From NCBI GenBank assembly GCA_013289165.1, contig JABDAL010000019.1:1-33936 (forward strand): a stretch of 33,936 nucleotides of DNA, read 5' to 3'. The first letter of the stretch is position 1. Each line of letters starts with the position of its first letter. The position numbers and the translations under genes were made by a program. The notes below the pieces were generated by a model. The model was not told the origin of the DNA, ran no database searches, and saw only the letters and a list, made by a program, of their open reading frames with translations. This DNA is from Bacteroidota bacterium (lineage in GTDB: Bacteria > Bacteroidota > Bacteroidia > JABEUT01). Of the stretch, positions 17,642 through 27,475 are shown piece after piece.

Positions 17642-18976
17642 TTATGTGTTGCTTTTTGTTGGATTTTTTCTGTCTGCGTCCACGTCTTCATTAAAAAAAT
17701 TCACAGCTCCTGCGTATAGCCTCTCCATTATGCTTCGTTTATTTTTCTGGTTCGAGTGTTGAACAACTTCTGTTGCTTTAACGGTAGTGGTTTGCTGTTC
17801 TGCCTTAATTATTTCATTCCGCTGGGTTTCGTCAAAGCCTTTCATAACAAGCCCTACAGATGTGGCAAACAAAGGATGGCTCAAGTCGAAATTGCCGGCA
17901 GCAAGATGTTCATTCGGATATCCTACGCGGGTATCCATACCGGTAATATATTCGACCAATTGGGGAAGATATTTTAATTGCGCTCCGCCGCCGGTAACTA
18001 CAATGCCTGCAATCAATTTTCTTTCGAACCCTGAATTTTTAATTTCGTAATACACATGTTCCAATATTTCAGACATGCGTGCATGTATGATAGCCGAAAG
18101 GTTGCGGATAGAAATTTCCTTATTCTGCCTGCCTTTCAAGCCGGGTATCACCACAATCTCATTTTCCTGCGATTCGGTCGGGATTGCACAACCAAACTTC
18201 ACTTTCAACTGCTCTGCCTGTGCCTGTATTATCTGGCAACCCTGTTTAATATCTTCTGTAATCACATTCCCGCCAAAAGGAATCACGGCAGTATGGCGGA
18301 TAATGTCATCCTGGAAAATAGCCACGTCCGTAGTTCCGCCGCCAATATCAATCAACACCACACCTGCTTCGCGTTCTTCGGGCGTCAACACCGCATCCGA
18401 CGATGCAAGTGCCTCTAACGTCAGTTCACTCATGTGAAGTCCCGATTTAGTTACGCACTTTTCAATATTAGCTGCTGCTGCCACCTGCCCAGTTATAATA
18501 TGGAAATTGGCTTCGAGGCGTGCACCGCCCATCCCAATTGGGTTTTTTATTCCCAATTCGTTATCTACAATATATTCCTGCGGAAGCACCTCTATTATTT
18601 CTTCGCCGGGAGGCATAGCCAACCTCTCCATACTGTCAATTAAGGCATCTACATCCTGCTGGGTAATTTCCCTGGAAGAATCAATGCGGGTATAAACTCC
18701 GCGGTGCTGGAGACTCTTGATGTGCTGCCCTGCAATCCCTACATTCACAAACTCTATCCTGACACCCGATTTATCGGAGGCCTCTTTTACAGCTTTCACA
18801 ATAGAGTTAACGGTCTGGTCAATATTACGCACCATTCCGCGCGCAATTCCCAGCGATTCGGACTTACCGACTCCCATTATCTCTATTTTGTTTTGCTCGT
18901 TTTTACGTCCGACAATGGCCACAATTTTGGTTGTGCCGATGTCTAAGCCTACAATAATGTTTGGTTTGTTTTCCAT
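17642..18976 (-). CDS. ftsA: Cell division protein FtsA
   Basis: IIVGLDIGTTKIVAIVGRKNEQNKIEIMGVGKSESLGIARGMVRNID...VVLIDIGGGTTDVAIF...GIVVTGGGAQLKYL; C-terminal amphipathic helix IMERLYAGAVNFF. Confidence 0.97.
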   Translation of the reverse strand: MENKPNIIVGLDIGTTKIVAIVGRKNEQNKIEIMGVGKSESLGIARGMVRNIDQTVNSIVKAVKEASDKSGVRIEFVNVGIAGQHIKSLQHRGVYTRIDSSREITQQDVDALIDSMERLAMPPGEEIIEVLPQEYIVDNELGIKNPIGMGGARLEANFHIITGQVAAAANIEKCVTKSGLHMSELTLEALASSDAVLTPEEREAGVVLIDIGGGTTDVAIFQDDIIRHTAVIPFGGNVITEDIKQGCQIIQAQAEQLKVKFGCAIPTESQENEIVVIPGLKGRQNKEISIRNLSAIIHARMSEILEHVYYEIKNSGFERKLIAGIVVTGGGAQLKYLPQLVEYITGMDTRVGYPNEHLAAGNFDLSHPLFATSVGLVMKGFDETQRNEIIKAEQQTTTVKATEVVQHSNQKNKRSIMERLYAGAVNFFNEDVDADRKNPTKSNT

Positions 18977-18982
18977 AAGAAT

Positions 18983-19777
18983 TTATTTTTTAGTGCAGAT
19001 TATTTGGTGTTTATATTTAAGGTTGATTGTCGCGTATTCATTCCATTTTCCATTACAGTTGAATCCATCTTTATACAGGGCAAACAGCTTATCAAATTTT
19101 TGTTTGAGATCTGTCGTATCTCCCAATATGATGCGTTGCCCGCCCACACGGGGAATAAGTGTAAATTCTTTTGCACTGTCCACATAAACCTGTGTAACCT
19201 GTGCTTTCAAAAAGGGGTCATGATTTATATAGGAAGCTATTCTGTATACGGAAGGAAGAACCGAATGCACAGAAGTATCGTGTTCCATTACCTTTGCATT
19301 ATTTTTATAGTTGAGCGCATACGGTTCATTGATATATCCATTTACCACCAATACGCGCGGAGTACAATTATCTGTAAGCGGCATGAAGTATCCGGCAGAG
19401 TCAACATAATAGCTCTCATCGTTGCTTGTCATTAATCTTGCAATGGGGTTTTTCTGGATTACTTTTACAGTAATGCTCCCGTCTAGCGTGGCATACACTT
19501 GTGCATTCGTTATGAAGGCGTTTTCTTTGAGCATCCGCTCCATTTCAAGCAGATTTATTTTGTCCATTGCCTTGCCTGCCAGCATACCCTGATCCTTTAT
19601 TATAAGGGCATTTATTTCATCGGAAGTGATAAACAAGTTGCCGCCTTTTTGTAAAAGAATAACATCAATGGACTTGCATGGAGTATTATTCCGTTTCGAT
19701 TTTGCAAAACCAAGCAACACCGTTGCACCCGCAATTAACACCACCCAACCCGATATGATTAACACACGCTTCATCAT
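18983..19777 (-). CDS. ftsQ: Cell division protein FtsQ/DivIB family
   Basis: N-terminal TM, POTRA-like region (LLQKGGNLFITSDEINALIIKDQGMLAGKAMDKINLLEMERMLKENAFITNAQVYATLDGSITVKVIQKNPIARL); position between ftsA and murC. Confidence 0.92.
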   Translation of the reverse strand: MMKRVLIISGWVVLIAGATVLLGFAKSKRNNTPCKSIDVILLQKGGNLFITSDEINALIIKDQGMLAGKAMDKINLLEMERMLKENAFITNAQVYATLDGSITVKVIQKNPIARLMTSNDESYYVDSAGYFMPLTDNCTPRVLVVNGYINEPYALNYKNNAKVMEHDTSVHSVLPSVYRIASYINHDPFLKAQVTQVYVDSAKEFTLIPRVGGQRIILGDTTDLKQKFDKLFALYKDGFNCNGKWNEYATINLKYKHQIICTKK

Positions 19778-21168
19778 GCTATCTTTTTTAACAATGCATT
19801 CTTTAAAGGTTCTACTAATCGGTCAATATCACCTGCACCCATTGTTACCAATACCTCCGGCATATTGGAAATAGCTGCGTCCACCAATTCTGTTTTGCTG
19901 CAAAGCTTTTTATTTTTGATGTTTACTTTCTCCAACAGCATAGCCGAGGTGATTCCTTCTATGGGGAGTTCCCGTGCCGGATAAATGTCAAGCAGAATCA
20001 AGTCATCTGCTAATTCCAGGCTCTTTGCAAAACCATCTGCAAAATCACGCGTACGGCTATATAGATGTGGCTGGAATATGGCAGTTATTTTCTTCCCGGG
20101 ATACATAGCTTTTACAGAGCTCAAACAAGCCTTTATCTCTTCGGGATGGTGCGCATAGTCATCAATGAAAATAAGCTTGGGCGTCTGTATCTGGTAATCG
20201 AAGCGGCGTTCTACCCCGGTAAATGTTCCAAGTGCTTTAGATATAACCTCGTCATCAATATTCATAACCTTGGCAACCGCAGTGGCAGCAATAGAATTTT
20301 CAATATTGTGTAAACCTGTTATCCCAAGCTTCACCGATTTTATTTCTCCATAAGGCGTAACAACATCGTATGTATAATGCCCTGCTTGTGCATGTATATT
20401 TTTGGCATAATAATCTGCATTTTGCTCAAGAGAATATAAGGCTGTCTTTCCACTATATTTTATAGTTGATTGTATCTTTTCCTTTGTAATCAGGCATCCT
20501 TCGGAATGTATGCGGTTTGCAAACAAAGCGTAAGATTCTTCTACATGAGATTTATCGTTATAAATATCCAGGTGGTCAGGATCTATCGATGTAATTACGG
20601 CCACATCCGGGTTTAACGTGAGGAACGAGCGGTCATATTCATCTGCTTCCACAACCATCACTCTGTTTTCATTTTTCGGATTACCTAATAATATATTCGT
20701 GTGATAATTCTTTGAAACCCCGCCCAGGAAAGCCATGCAATCAGTTCCTGAAGAACGCAATATGTGTGTAACCAATGTGGAGGTTGTAGTCTTTCCATGC
20801 GTACCTGCCACAGCAACAGTATAATGTCCCTCTGTAATCCATCCCAATACTTCTGCTCTTTTATGGAGGCTGTATTTTTTATCAGAGAAATGTTTTAATT
20901 CACTATGGTCAGCAGGAATAGCAGGAGTGTAAATAATAAGTGTGTCATTTGCGGAGGAATGATTCATTACCGCGCTATCAATCAAAGTCACATCGTCCTC
21001 ATAGTGTATGGCAATCCCTTCCTTCTCCATCTCCGAAGTCAGTGAAGAAGGAGTTTTGTCATACCCGCTTACAGACTTGCCAAGAGAGTTGAAATATCTC
21101 GCAAGCCCGCTCATACCAATGCCTCCAATGCCAAGCAAATACACATATTTTAATGAATCAAATCTCAT
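19774..21168 (-). CDS. murC: UDP-N-acetylmuramate--L-alanine ligase
   Basis: YVYLLGIGGIGMSGLARYFNSLGKSVSGYDKTPS...VAVAGTHGKTTTSTLVTHIL...FIDDYAHHPEEIKACL. Confidence 0.97.
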   Translation of the reverse strand: MRFDSLKYVYLLGIGGIGMSGLARYFNSLGKSVSGYDKTPSSLTSEMEKEGIAIHYEDDVTLIDSAVMNHSSANDTLIIYTPAIPADHSELKHFSDKKYSLHKRAEVLGWITEGHYTVAVAGTHGKTTTSTLVTHILRSSGTDCMAFLGGVSKNYHTNILLGNPKNENRVMVVEADEYDRSFLTLNPDVAVITSIDPDHLDIYNDKSHVEESYALFANRIHSEGCLITKEKIQSTIKYSGKTALYSLEQNADYYAKNIHAQAGHYTYDVVTPYGEIKSVKLGITGLHNIENSIAATAVAKVMNIDDEVISKALGTFTGVERRFDYQIQTPKLIFIDDYAHHPEEIKACLSSVKAMYPGKKITAIFQPHLYSRTRDFADGFAKSLELADDLILLDIYPARELPIEGITSAMLLEKVNIKNKKLCSKTELVDAAISNMPEVLVTMGAGDIDRLVEPLKNALLKKIA

Positions 21169-22265
21169 TTCCCCGATAGTTCAATTATTTCTTTAGCAAT
21201 TTTTTTAGCGGAATCTCTCGCCGCAAGAGCACTTATATTTTTACTTAATGATTCGCGTAAATCTTTATCCTCAGTAAGTTTTACAACTTCTGCACCTAAT
21301 TGTGATATAGCAACATCATCCTTAATTACTATGGCAGCATGCTTTGCTGCAAGGCTGTTGGCATTCTTTGTCTGATGGTCCTCTGCCACATTGGGTGATG
21401 GAACTAAAATGGAAGGCTTCGCAGCAATACATAATTCAGCTAATGAAATGGCGCCTGCCCTTGATATAACTATATCGCATGCAGCATAGGCATAGTCCAT
21501 TTTCGAAATGAAATCATACACCTTTACATGAGTGTATTTTTTCGCAAGTTCATTTGCGTTATTATAAAATGCTTTTCCTGTTTGCCATATAAGCTGAATA
21601 TTCTTTTCTGCAAAAAGCGGCAGGGATTTTTCGATGCTTTGATTTATGGTCCTTGCTCCCAAACTACCGCCAATCACTAATACGGTGATGCCTGTATTGT
21701 TTAACTTGAAATACTCCAATGATTCCTTACGCTTCGATTCTAAATTTTGTATGTCTTGCCGCACGGGGTTACCCGTCATAATTAATTTTTCAGCAGGAAA
21801 ATATTTTTCCATCCCGGGATATGCCACACAAATTTTATTTACCCTCTTTGCTAAAATTTTATTCGTCACGCCGGGATATGAATTTTGTTCTTGTATCAGT
21901 GTTGGAATATGTTTCCTTATCCCCGCCCACAATGCAGGACCACTGGCATATCCACCCACACCCACCACCACATCAGGCTTGAAAGTTGAAATTATATCTT
22001 TGGCTTTTTTCAAACTTTTCAAAACTTTTGCAGGCAATGAAAAATTCTTAACCATATTCCTGCGAGAAATACCACTTATCTGCAAGCCCTCAATCTTGTA
22101 TCCGGCTGCAGGCACCTTCTCCATCTCCATCCTGCCGATAGCTCCTACAAATAATATTTCAGTTCCTGCTCTCATCTCTTCTATAGCACGGGCTATGGCA
22201 ATAGCGGGAAAAATGTGCCCGCCGGTGCCTCCGCCACTTATCAATATTTTAAGTTGTTGCGACAA
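21165..22265 (-). CDS. murG: UDP-N-acetylglucosamine--N-acetylmuramyl-(pentapeptide) pyrophosphoryl-undecaprenol N-acetylglucosamine transferase
   Basis: ISGGGTGGHIFPAIAIARAI...LIQEQNSYPGVTNKILAKRV...VISRAGAISLAELCIAAKPSILVPSPNVAEDHQTKNA. Confidence 0.97.
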   Translation of the reverse strand: MSQQLKILISGGGTGGHIFPAIAIARAIEEMRAGTEILFVGAIGRMEMEKVPAAGYKIEGLQISGISRRNMVKNFSLPAKVLKSLKKAKDIISTFKPDVVVGVGGYASGPALWAGIRKHIPTLIQEQNSYPGVTNKILAKRVNKICVAYPGMEKYFPAEKLIMTGNPVRQDIQNLESKRKESLEYFKLNNTGITVLVIGGSLGARTINQSIEKSLPLFAEKNIQLIWQTGKAFYNNANELAKKYTHVKVYDFISKMDYAYAACDIVISRAGAISLAELCIAAKPSILVPSPNVAEDHQTKNANSLAAKHAAIVIKDDVAISQLGAEVVKLTEDKDLRESLSKNISALAARDSAKKIAKEIIELSGK

Positions 22266-23412
22266 TATTGGTTAGTTGTTTTTCCGTTTCTGAATCTGTC
22301 TCCTTACTTACACTCAGAATAATTCCGATAGCAATACTTGAAAACCATATGGATGTTCCGCCCATACTTACCAATGGCAAAGGCTGGCCTGTTACCGGCA
22401 ATAAGTGTATAGCCACGCACATATTCACCATGGCTTGCATCACCAGGCTCAGCGTTAGGCCAATTGCTAATAAGCTGCCAAACGTTTTTGGATTTCGTGC
22501 TGCTATTCGTACTCCCCGGTATAACAAAGCGAGATAGAAAAATACCATTACAATAGCCATTACAAAACCGTACTCCTCTACCAGTATGGCATAAATAAAA
22601 TCGGAAGATGCCTGTGGAAGAATATTTTTCTGCACGCTATTTCCGGGGCCCTTGCCAAAAGTCCCACCGGTTGCAATAGCAACCATTGCTTGGTCAGCCT
22701 GGTAGTTGCTGCTCTTGTCACCCTTTATATAACCCTCTATACGCGACCTGGCAGTAGCAATACGGTTATTAATATGTGGAAATGCAAATACAATCAAAAT
22801 AAAAAACATAGCACCTGCCAGCGCAATGCCCATAGTAGAGAATATCAATTTTGTACTTGCTCTTCCGATAAAAAGAATGAAAAGGCAGTTGATAAATAAA
22901 AGCCCTGCCGTAGATATGTTGGAAGGAAATATTAAACCACAAATAAGTAATATGGGGAGTGTTATATTAATGAGGCCCTTCTTTAAATCATGCATTTCAT
23001 CTTGCATAAGGGTTAACGTACGCGCTACATAAACTATCAATGCAAGTTTTGCAAAATCAGAAGTCTGGAAGGTGAGCCCCAGACCCGGGATTTGCAACCA
23101 GCGTGAAGCACTTCCTTCATTCACTCCTTTTAACATTGTAAATAAAAGCAGGGGAACAGAAAGAATCAATGCTACCTGGAAGATGCGTGAATAGTAAGTA
23201 TACTTAACATTATGTGTAATATAAATCAGGAAGAAACCAAACAGTAAAATAACTATATGCTTAATAAGGAAATAGGTTGCATCACCTGACCTGCTGCGGT
23301 AGGCAAGCGTAATCACCGAGCTGTAAACAGCCAAGATAGACACCACCGACAATAGCAAAACTATTATCCAGATAACCTTGTCTCCTTTTATATGATTGAA
23401 TACAGCTTTCAT
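22249..23412 (-). CDS. ftsW: Lipid II polymerase/flippase-family SEDS protein FtsW
   Basis: Polytopic SEDS protein; GKGPGNSVQKNILPQASSDFIYAILVEEYGF...LPVTGQPLPLVSMGGTSIWFSSIAIGIILSVS. Confidence 0.95.
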   Translation of the reverse strand: MKAVFNHIKGDKVIWIIVLLLSVVSILAVYSSVITLAYRSRSGDATYFLIKHIVILLFGFFLIYITHNVKYTYYSRIFQVALILSVPLLLFTMLKGVNEGSASRWLQIPGLGLTFQTSDFAKLALIVYVARTLTLMQDEMHDLKKGLINITLPILLICGLIFPSNISTAGLLFINCLFILFIGRASTKLIFSTMGIALAGAMFFILIVFAFPHINNRIATARSRIEGYIKGDKSSNYQADQAMVAIATGGTFGKGPGNSVQKNILPQASSDFIYAILVEEYGFVMAIVMVFFYLALLYRGVRIAARNPKTFGSLLAIGLTLSLVMQAMVNMCVAIHLLPVTGQPLPLVSMGGTSIWFSSIAIGIILSVSKETDSETEKQLTNIVATT

Positions 23413-23415
23413 TTT

Positions 23416-24759
23416 TTATAATGTCCTTACAGCAGCTTTAAATTGGTTACCCCTGTCTTCATAGTTTTCAAATAAATCGAAACTTGCACATGCCGGCGAC
23501 AACAATACTACATCTCCGCCTCTCGCAGCCTGGGCAGCTTTCTTCACAGCCTCCTTGACACTGGAGGTTTCAGTTATAAAAGGAACGATGGTAGAAAATG
23601 CACTGATGATTTTCCGGTTGTCTTTACCAAGACAAACAATAGTGTGAACTTTTTCTTGCACCAAATCTTTCAGCACGCTATAATCGTTGCCTTTATCAGT
23701 GCCTCCTACAATCCACACCACGGGCTTAGTCATGCTCTCAAGTGCATACCATGCGGAGTTCACATTTGTAGCCTTCGAATCATTAATATATTCCACATCA
23801 TGGATAGTGGCTACAAACTCCAGCCGGTGTTCAATGTTCCGGAAGTCCACCAGGCTTTCCCGGATACTGTCTTTACGGATTCCTACTACCATAGACGCAA
23901 TTCCTGCTGCCATGGAGTTGTACATGTTGTGTTTTCCATGTAGTGATAATCGATTTGAACGCATAGTGAAGTGTGATTTATTTACATTAAAAATTATTTC
24001 CTCGCCCTGCAGGCTGGCTCCTTCCTCCACTTTTTCGGTAATGGAAAACGGATATGTTTTTGCAGGAATATTTCTTTTTATTACTTCGCTTTTCGTTATT
24101 TCATCGTCGAGGCAATAGATGAAAGAATCCGTTGAAGTCTGGTTTTGTACTATCTTAAATTTGGAGTTTATATATTCTTCTAGTTTGTAATTGTAGCGGT
24201 CCAAATGGTCAGGAGTGATATTAAGAAGAACAGAAATATCTGCCTTGAATTTGTACATATCATCCAACTGGAAGCTGCTTACCTCAAGCACATAGTAATC
24301 GAAATTTTCAGTTGCCACCTGGTAAGCAAAACTCCTGCCCACATTACCTGCCAGCCCTACATTAAGCCCTGCATTTTTGAAAATATGATATGTCAAAAGC
24401 GTTGTAGTTGTCTTACCATTACTGCCCGTAATACAAATCAATTTTGCATGAGTAAAGCGTGCTGCAAATTCCAATTCTGAAATAACAGGAATATTTTTTG
24501 CTCTTAGTTTTTGAATCAACGGTGCTTGTTCAGGTATGCCGGGACTTTTTATTACTTCATCTGCATGTAATATCTTTTCCTCCGAATGCATCCCCTCCTC
24601 AAAAGGGATTGCCTCTTTCCGGAGCATCTCCAAATATTTGGGTTTTATTTTTCCGATGTCAGACACCCACGTTTCCATTCCCTTCCGTTGGGCAAGAATA
24701 GCCGCACCCACCCCGCTTTCGCCGGCACCTAATACTGCTATTTTCTTTGTGCTGTTCAT
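23416..24759 (-). CDS. murD: UDP-N-acetylmuramoyl-L-alanine--D-glutamate ligase
   Basis: KKIAVLGAGESGVGAAILAQRKG...ICITGSNGKTTTTLLTYHIF...LLNITPDHLDRY...YINDSKATNVNSAWYALESM...LLSPACASFDLFENYEDRGNQFKAAV. Confidence 0.97.
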   Translation of the reverse strand: MNSTKKIAVLGAGESGVGAAILAQRKGMETWVSDIGKIKPKYLEMLRKEAIPFEEGMHSEEKILHADEVIKSPGIPEQAPLIQKLRAKNIPVISELEFAARFTHAKLICITGSNGKTTTTLLTYHIFKNAGLNVGLAGNVGRSFAYQVATENFDYYVLEVSSFQLDDMYKFKADISVLLNITPDHLDRYNYKLEEYINSKFKIVQNQTSTDSFIYCLDDEITKSEVIKRNIPAKTYPFSITEKVEEGASLQGEEIIFNVNKSHFTMRSNRLSLHGKHNMYNSMAAGIASMVVGIRKDSIRESLVDFRNIEHRLEFVATIHDVEYINDSKATNVNSAWYALESMTKPVVWIVGGTDKGNDYSVLKDLVQEKVHTIVCLGKDNRKIISAFSTIVPFITETSSVKEAVKKAAQAARGGDVVLLSPACASFDLFENYEDRGNQFKAAVRTL

Positions 24760-24761
24760 TC

Positions 24762-26006
24762 TTACCTCAGCTTAAGGGTCACGATACTTAATATGGCAAG
24801 CATTATTCCCACAATCCAAAAACGGGATACTATTTTTGATTCATGAATATTTAATTTTTGATAATGGTGATGCAAGGGCGACATCCTGAAAATCCGTCTT
24901 CCTTCTCCATATTTTTTTTTCGTAAATTTGAAATAGCTCACCTGCATCATCACCGATACCTCTTCAATCAGGAATATTCCGCATAAAACAGGGAGCAGTA
25001 ATTCTTTGCGCACAGCCATTGCGAAAACAGCAATTATTCCGCCCAGTGCGAGGCTACCTGTATCGCCCATGAAAACCTGCGCGGGATAAGAATTATACCA
25101 GAGAAACCCAACACATGCACCCACGAACGCGCTCATGTAAATAACAAGCTCACTACAATTGGGTATGTACATTATGTTCAGGTAATCGGCCAAAATAAAA
25201 TTGCCCGACACATAAGCAAAAATCATAAGTGTAACGCCGATAATGGCTGATGTGCCTGTTGCAAGCCCGTCGATTCCATCGGTAATATTGGCACCATTCG
25301 AGACTGCTGTAATAATTAAAATGACAATAGGAATATAAATAAGCCATGCCCACTTGCGGTATCCGTCACCAATGAATGATATCAGCCAGGAATAATCAAA
25401 TTCATTATTTTTTATAAAAGGAATGGTGGTTTCCAACGATTTCGATTCTTTCTGTGCGTAACTTGGCAATGCATTTATTCCCGCTTCTTGTCCACCAATA
25501 ATAGTTTGTCTGGGACTATATTCCTTTTCTTTTACCACCACATGCGAATTAAAATACAAGGTAAATCCCACTATCAAACCAATTCCCACCTGTCCTACTA
25601 TTTTAAATTTTCCGCTCAATCCTTTTTTATCTTTCTTAAAAACTTTTATATAATCGTCAATGAAACCTATGGTACCTAACCAAATAGTAGTTACAATCAT
25701 CAAGAGCACGTATACATTTACCAAACGGGCAAATAATAACGTAGGAATCAGAATAGACGCCAATATGATGAGCCCACCCATAGTGGGAGTTCCTTCTTTT
25801 TCTTTTTGCCCTGTCAGGCCTAAGTCACGAATGGTTTCACCTACTTGTCTTTTATGCAATATTTTAATAAGCCTCTTACCGAATACCATGGAGATTAACA
25901 GGGAAACAATAATGGCCATAGCTGCACGAAACGAAATGTAGTTAAACACATTTGCACCCGGCATATTATAGTGTTCCCTGAGGTAATGAAAGAGATAGTA
26001 TAGCAT
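24762..26006 (-). CDS. mraY: Phospho-N-acetylmuramoyl-pentapeptide-transferase
   Basis: [24 protein letters not shown]...[26 protein letters not shown]...[19 protein letters not shown]...[23 protein letters not shown]. Confidence 0.98.
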   Translation of the reverse strand: MLYYLFHYLREHYNMPGANVFNYISFRAAMAIIVSLLISMVFGKRLIKILHKRQVGETIRDLGLTGQKEKEGTPTMGGLIILASILIPTLLFARLVNVYVLLMIVTTIWLGTIGFIDDYIKVFKKDKKGLSGKFKIVGQVGIGLIVGFTLYFNSHVVVKEKEYSPRQTIIGGQEAGINALPSYAQKESKSLETTIPFIKNNEFDYSWLISFIGDGYRKWAWLIYIPIVILIITAVSNGANITDGIDGLATGTSAIIGVTLMIFAYVSGNFILADYLNIMYIPNCSELVIYMSAFVGACVGFLWYNSYPAQVFMGDTGSLALGGIIAVFAMAVRKELLLPVLCGIFLIEEVSVMMQVSYFKFTKKKYGEGRRIFRMSPLHHHYQKLNIHESKIVSRFWIVGIMLAILSIVTLKLR

Positions 26007-27472
26007 TAGACTTGTAACAGGTTTAGTGATTCGGTTAATATTTCCATATCATCGAAGGGATATTTAACGCCTTTTATTTCCTGGTATTTTTCGTGCCCTT
26101 TTCCGGCAAGCAGAATAATATCTCCTTTGCTTGCCAGTTGGCACGCGGTTTTTATTGCTTCGCGTCTGTCAGCAATGGAGAGTGATTTCTTCTTACACAT
26201 CAGTGTCAGGCCCTTCTCCATTTGGTGGATAATTTCGGCGGGGTCCTCCGAGCGTGGGTTATCGGACGTGAGAATCACTTTGTCACTCTTCTCGCAGGCT
26301 ATAGAAGCCATAATAGGGCGCTTTGTTTTATCCCTGTCGCCTCCGCAACCCACTACAGTAATTATTTTTTCTTTGCTTACGCGAACATCCTGCAATGTGG
26401 AAAGTACATTTTTGAGCGCATCCGGGGTGTGCGCATAATCAACTACACCAATAGTACCATTGGGCGCTTTAGTGTATTGGAAGCGTCCTTCAACTGCATC
26501 CAGGCTGCTTAATGTTCGTAGAACTTCTTCTTTATTCTCGCCGAGTAACCTCGCTGCAGCATATACTCCCAGGGCATTATATGCATTAAACGCACCAATT
26601 AATTTTATCCATATTTCTCTTCCGTCCAATACTAAATCGAGACCGGAAAAAGTATTTTCAATTATTTTACATTTATAGTCTGCCAGTTTTTGCAGTGAAA
26701 AAGTTTTTTTGGTTGCCCTTGTATTTTGCAGCATTACCAAGCCATTTGGGTCATCCTTATTAACCAGTGCAAACGCAGAAGAGGGGAGCATATCAAAAAA
26801 TTTCTTCTTGGCTTTTATATATGCTTCAAATGTTTTATGGAAATCCAAATGGTCATGTGTGATATTTGTAAATACTGCACCGGTAAAGCTCAGCCCGGCA
26901 ATTCTATTTTGAACTACAGCGTGGGAACTTACTTCCATAAAACAATACGTACAACCTTCATCTACCATTTGATGGAGCATTTTATTCAGCTCCAATGCAT
27001 CGGGAGTAGTATGCGTGGCAGGAATAATTTTATCATTGATTTGGATTTTAACGGTAGAAAGCAATCCCACCTTATATCCAAGCTTCATGAATAATTTATA
27101 TAACAAACTAGCCGTGGTAGTCTTTCCATTGGTTCCTGTGATGCCTACCAATTTCAATTTTGAAGAAGGATTATCATAAAAATTCGATGCTACAATTCCC
27201 AAGGCTTCACCCGAATCTTTTACTTTCAAATAGGTTATTCCTTTTTGTATTTTCTCCGGGAACTCCTCGCACAATATAGCCTTGGCACCTTTCTCAATGC
27301 ATTGGTCAATAAAGGCATTTCCATCAACTGTTAGCCCTTTTATTGCAATAAATAAGCTGCCCTTTGCAACTTTTCTTGAATCGAATTCAACGGAAGAAAT
27401 GGACATATTCGTGCTGCCAATTACCTCTGTAAGTGCAACTTTATATAATATGTCTTTCAATATCTTTTCCAC
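26006..27472 (-). CDS. murE: UDP-N-acetylmuramoyl-L-alanyl-D-glutamate--2,6-diaminopimelate ligase
   Basis: [24 protein letters not shown]...[11 protein letters not shown]-type motif ([18 protein letters not shown]); [17 protein letters not shown] contains the DNPR motif of meso-DAP-specific MurE. Confidence 0.97.
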   Translation of the reverse strand: MEKILKDILYKVALTEVIGSTNMSISSVEFDSRKVAKGSLFIAIKGLTVDGNAFIDQCIEKGAKAILCEEFPEKIQKGITYLKVKDSGEALGIVASNFYDNPSSKLKLVGITGTNGKTTTASLLYKLFMKLGYKVGLLSTVKIQINDKIIPATHTTPDALELNKMLHQMVDEGCTYCFMEVSSHAVVQNRIAGLSFTGAVFTNITHDHLDFHKTFEAYIKAKKKFFDMLPSSAFALVNKDDPNGLVMLQNTRATKKTFSLQKLADYKCKIIENTFSGLDLVLDGREIWIKLIGAFNAYNALGVYAAARLLGENKEEVLRTLSSLDAVEGRFQYTKAPNGTIGVVDYAHTPDALKNVLSTLQDVRVSKEKIITVVGCGGDRDKTKRPIMASIACEKSDKVILTSDNPRSEDPAEIIHQMEKGLTLMCKKKSLSIADRREAIKTACQLASKGDIILLAGKGHEKYQEIKGVKYPFDDMEILTESLNLLQV

Positions 27473-27475
27473 TTG

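Noticed and set aside
16593-17694. Long antisense ORFs (254 and 282 aa) opposite ftsZ
   Set aside because: Shadow ORFs of a highly conserved coding gene; composition is Ser/Cys/Ile-rich without motifs.
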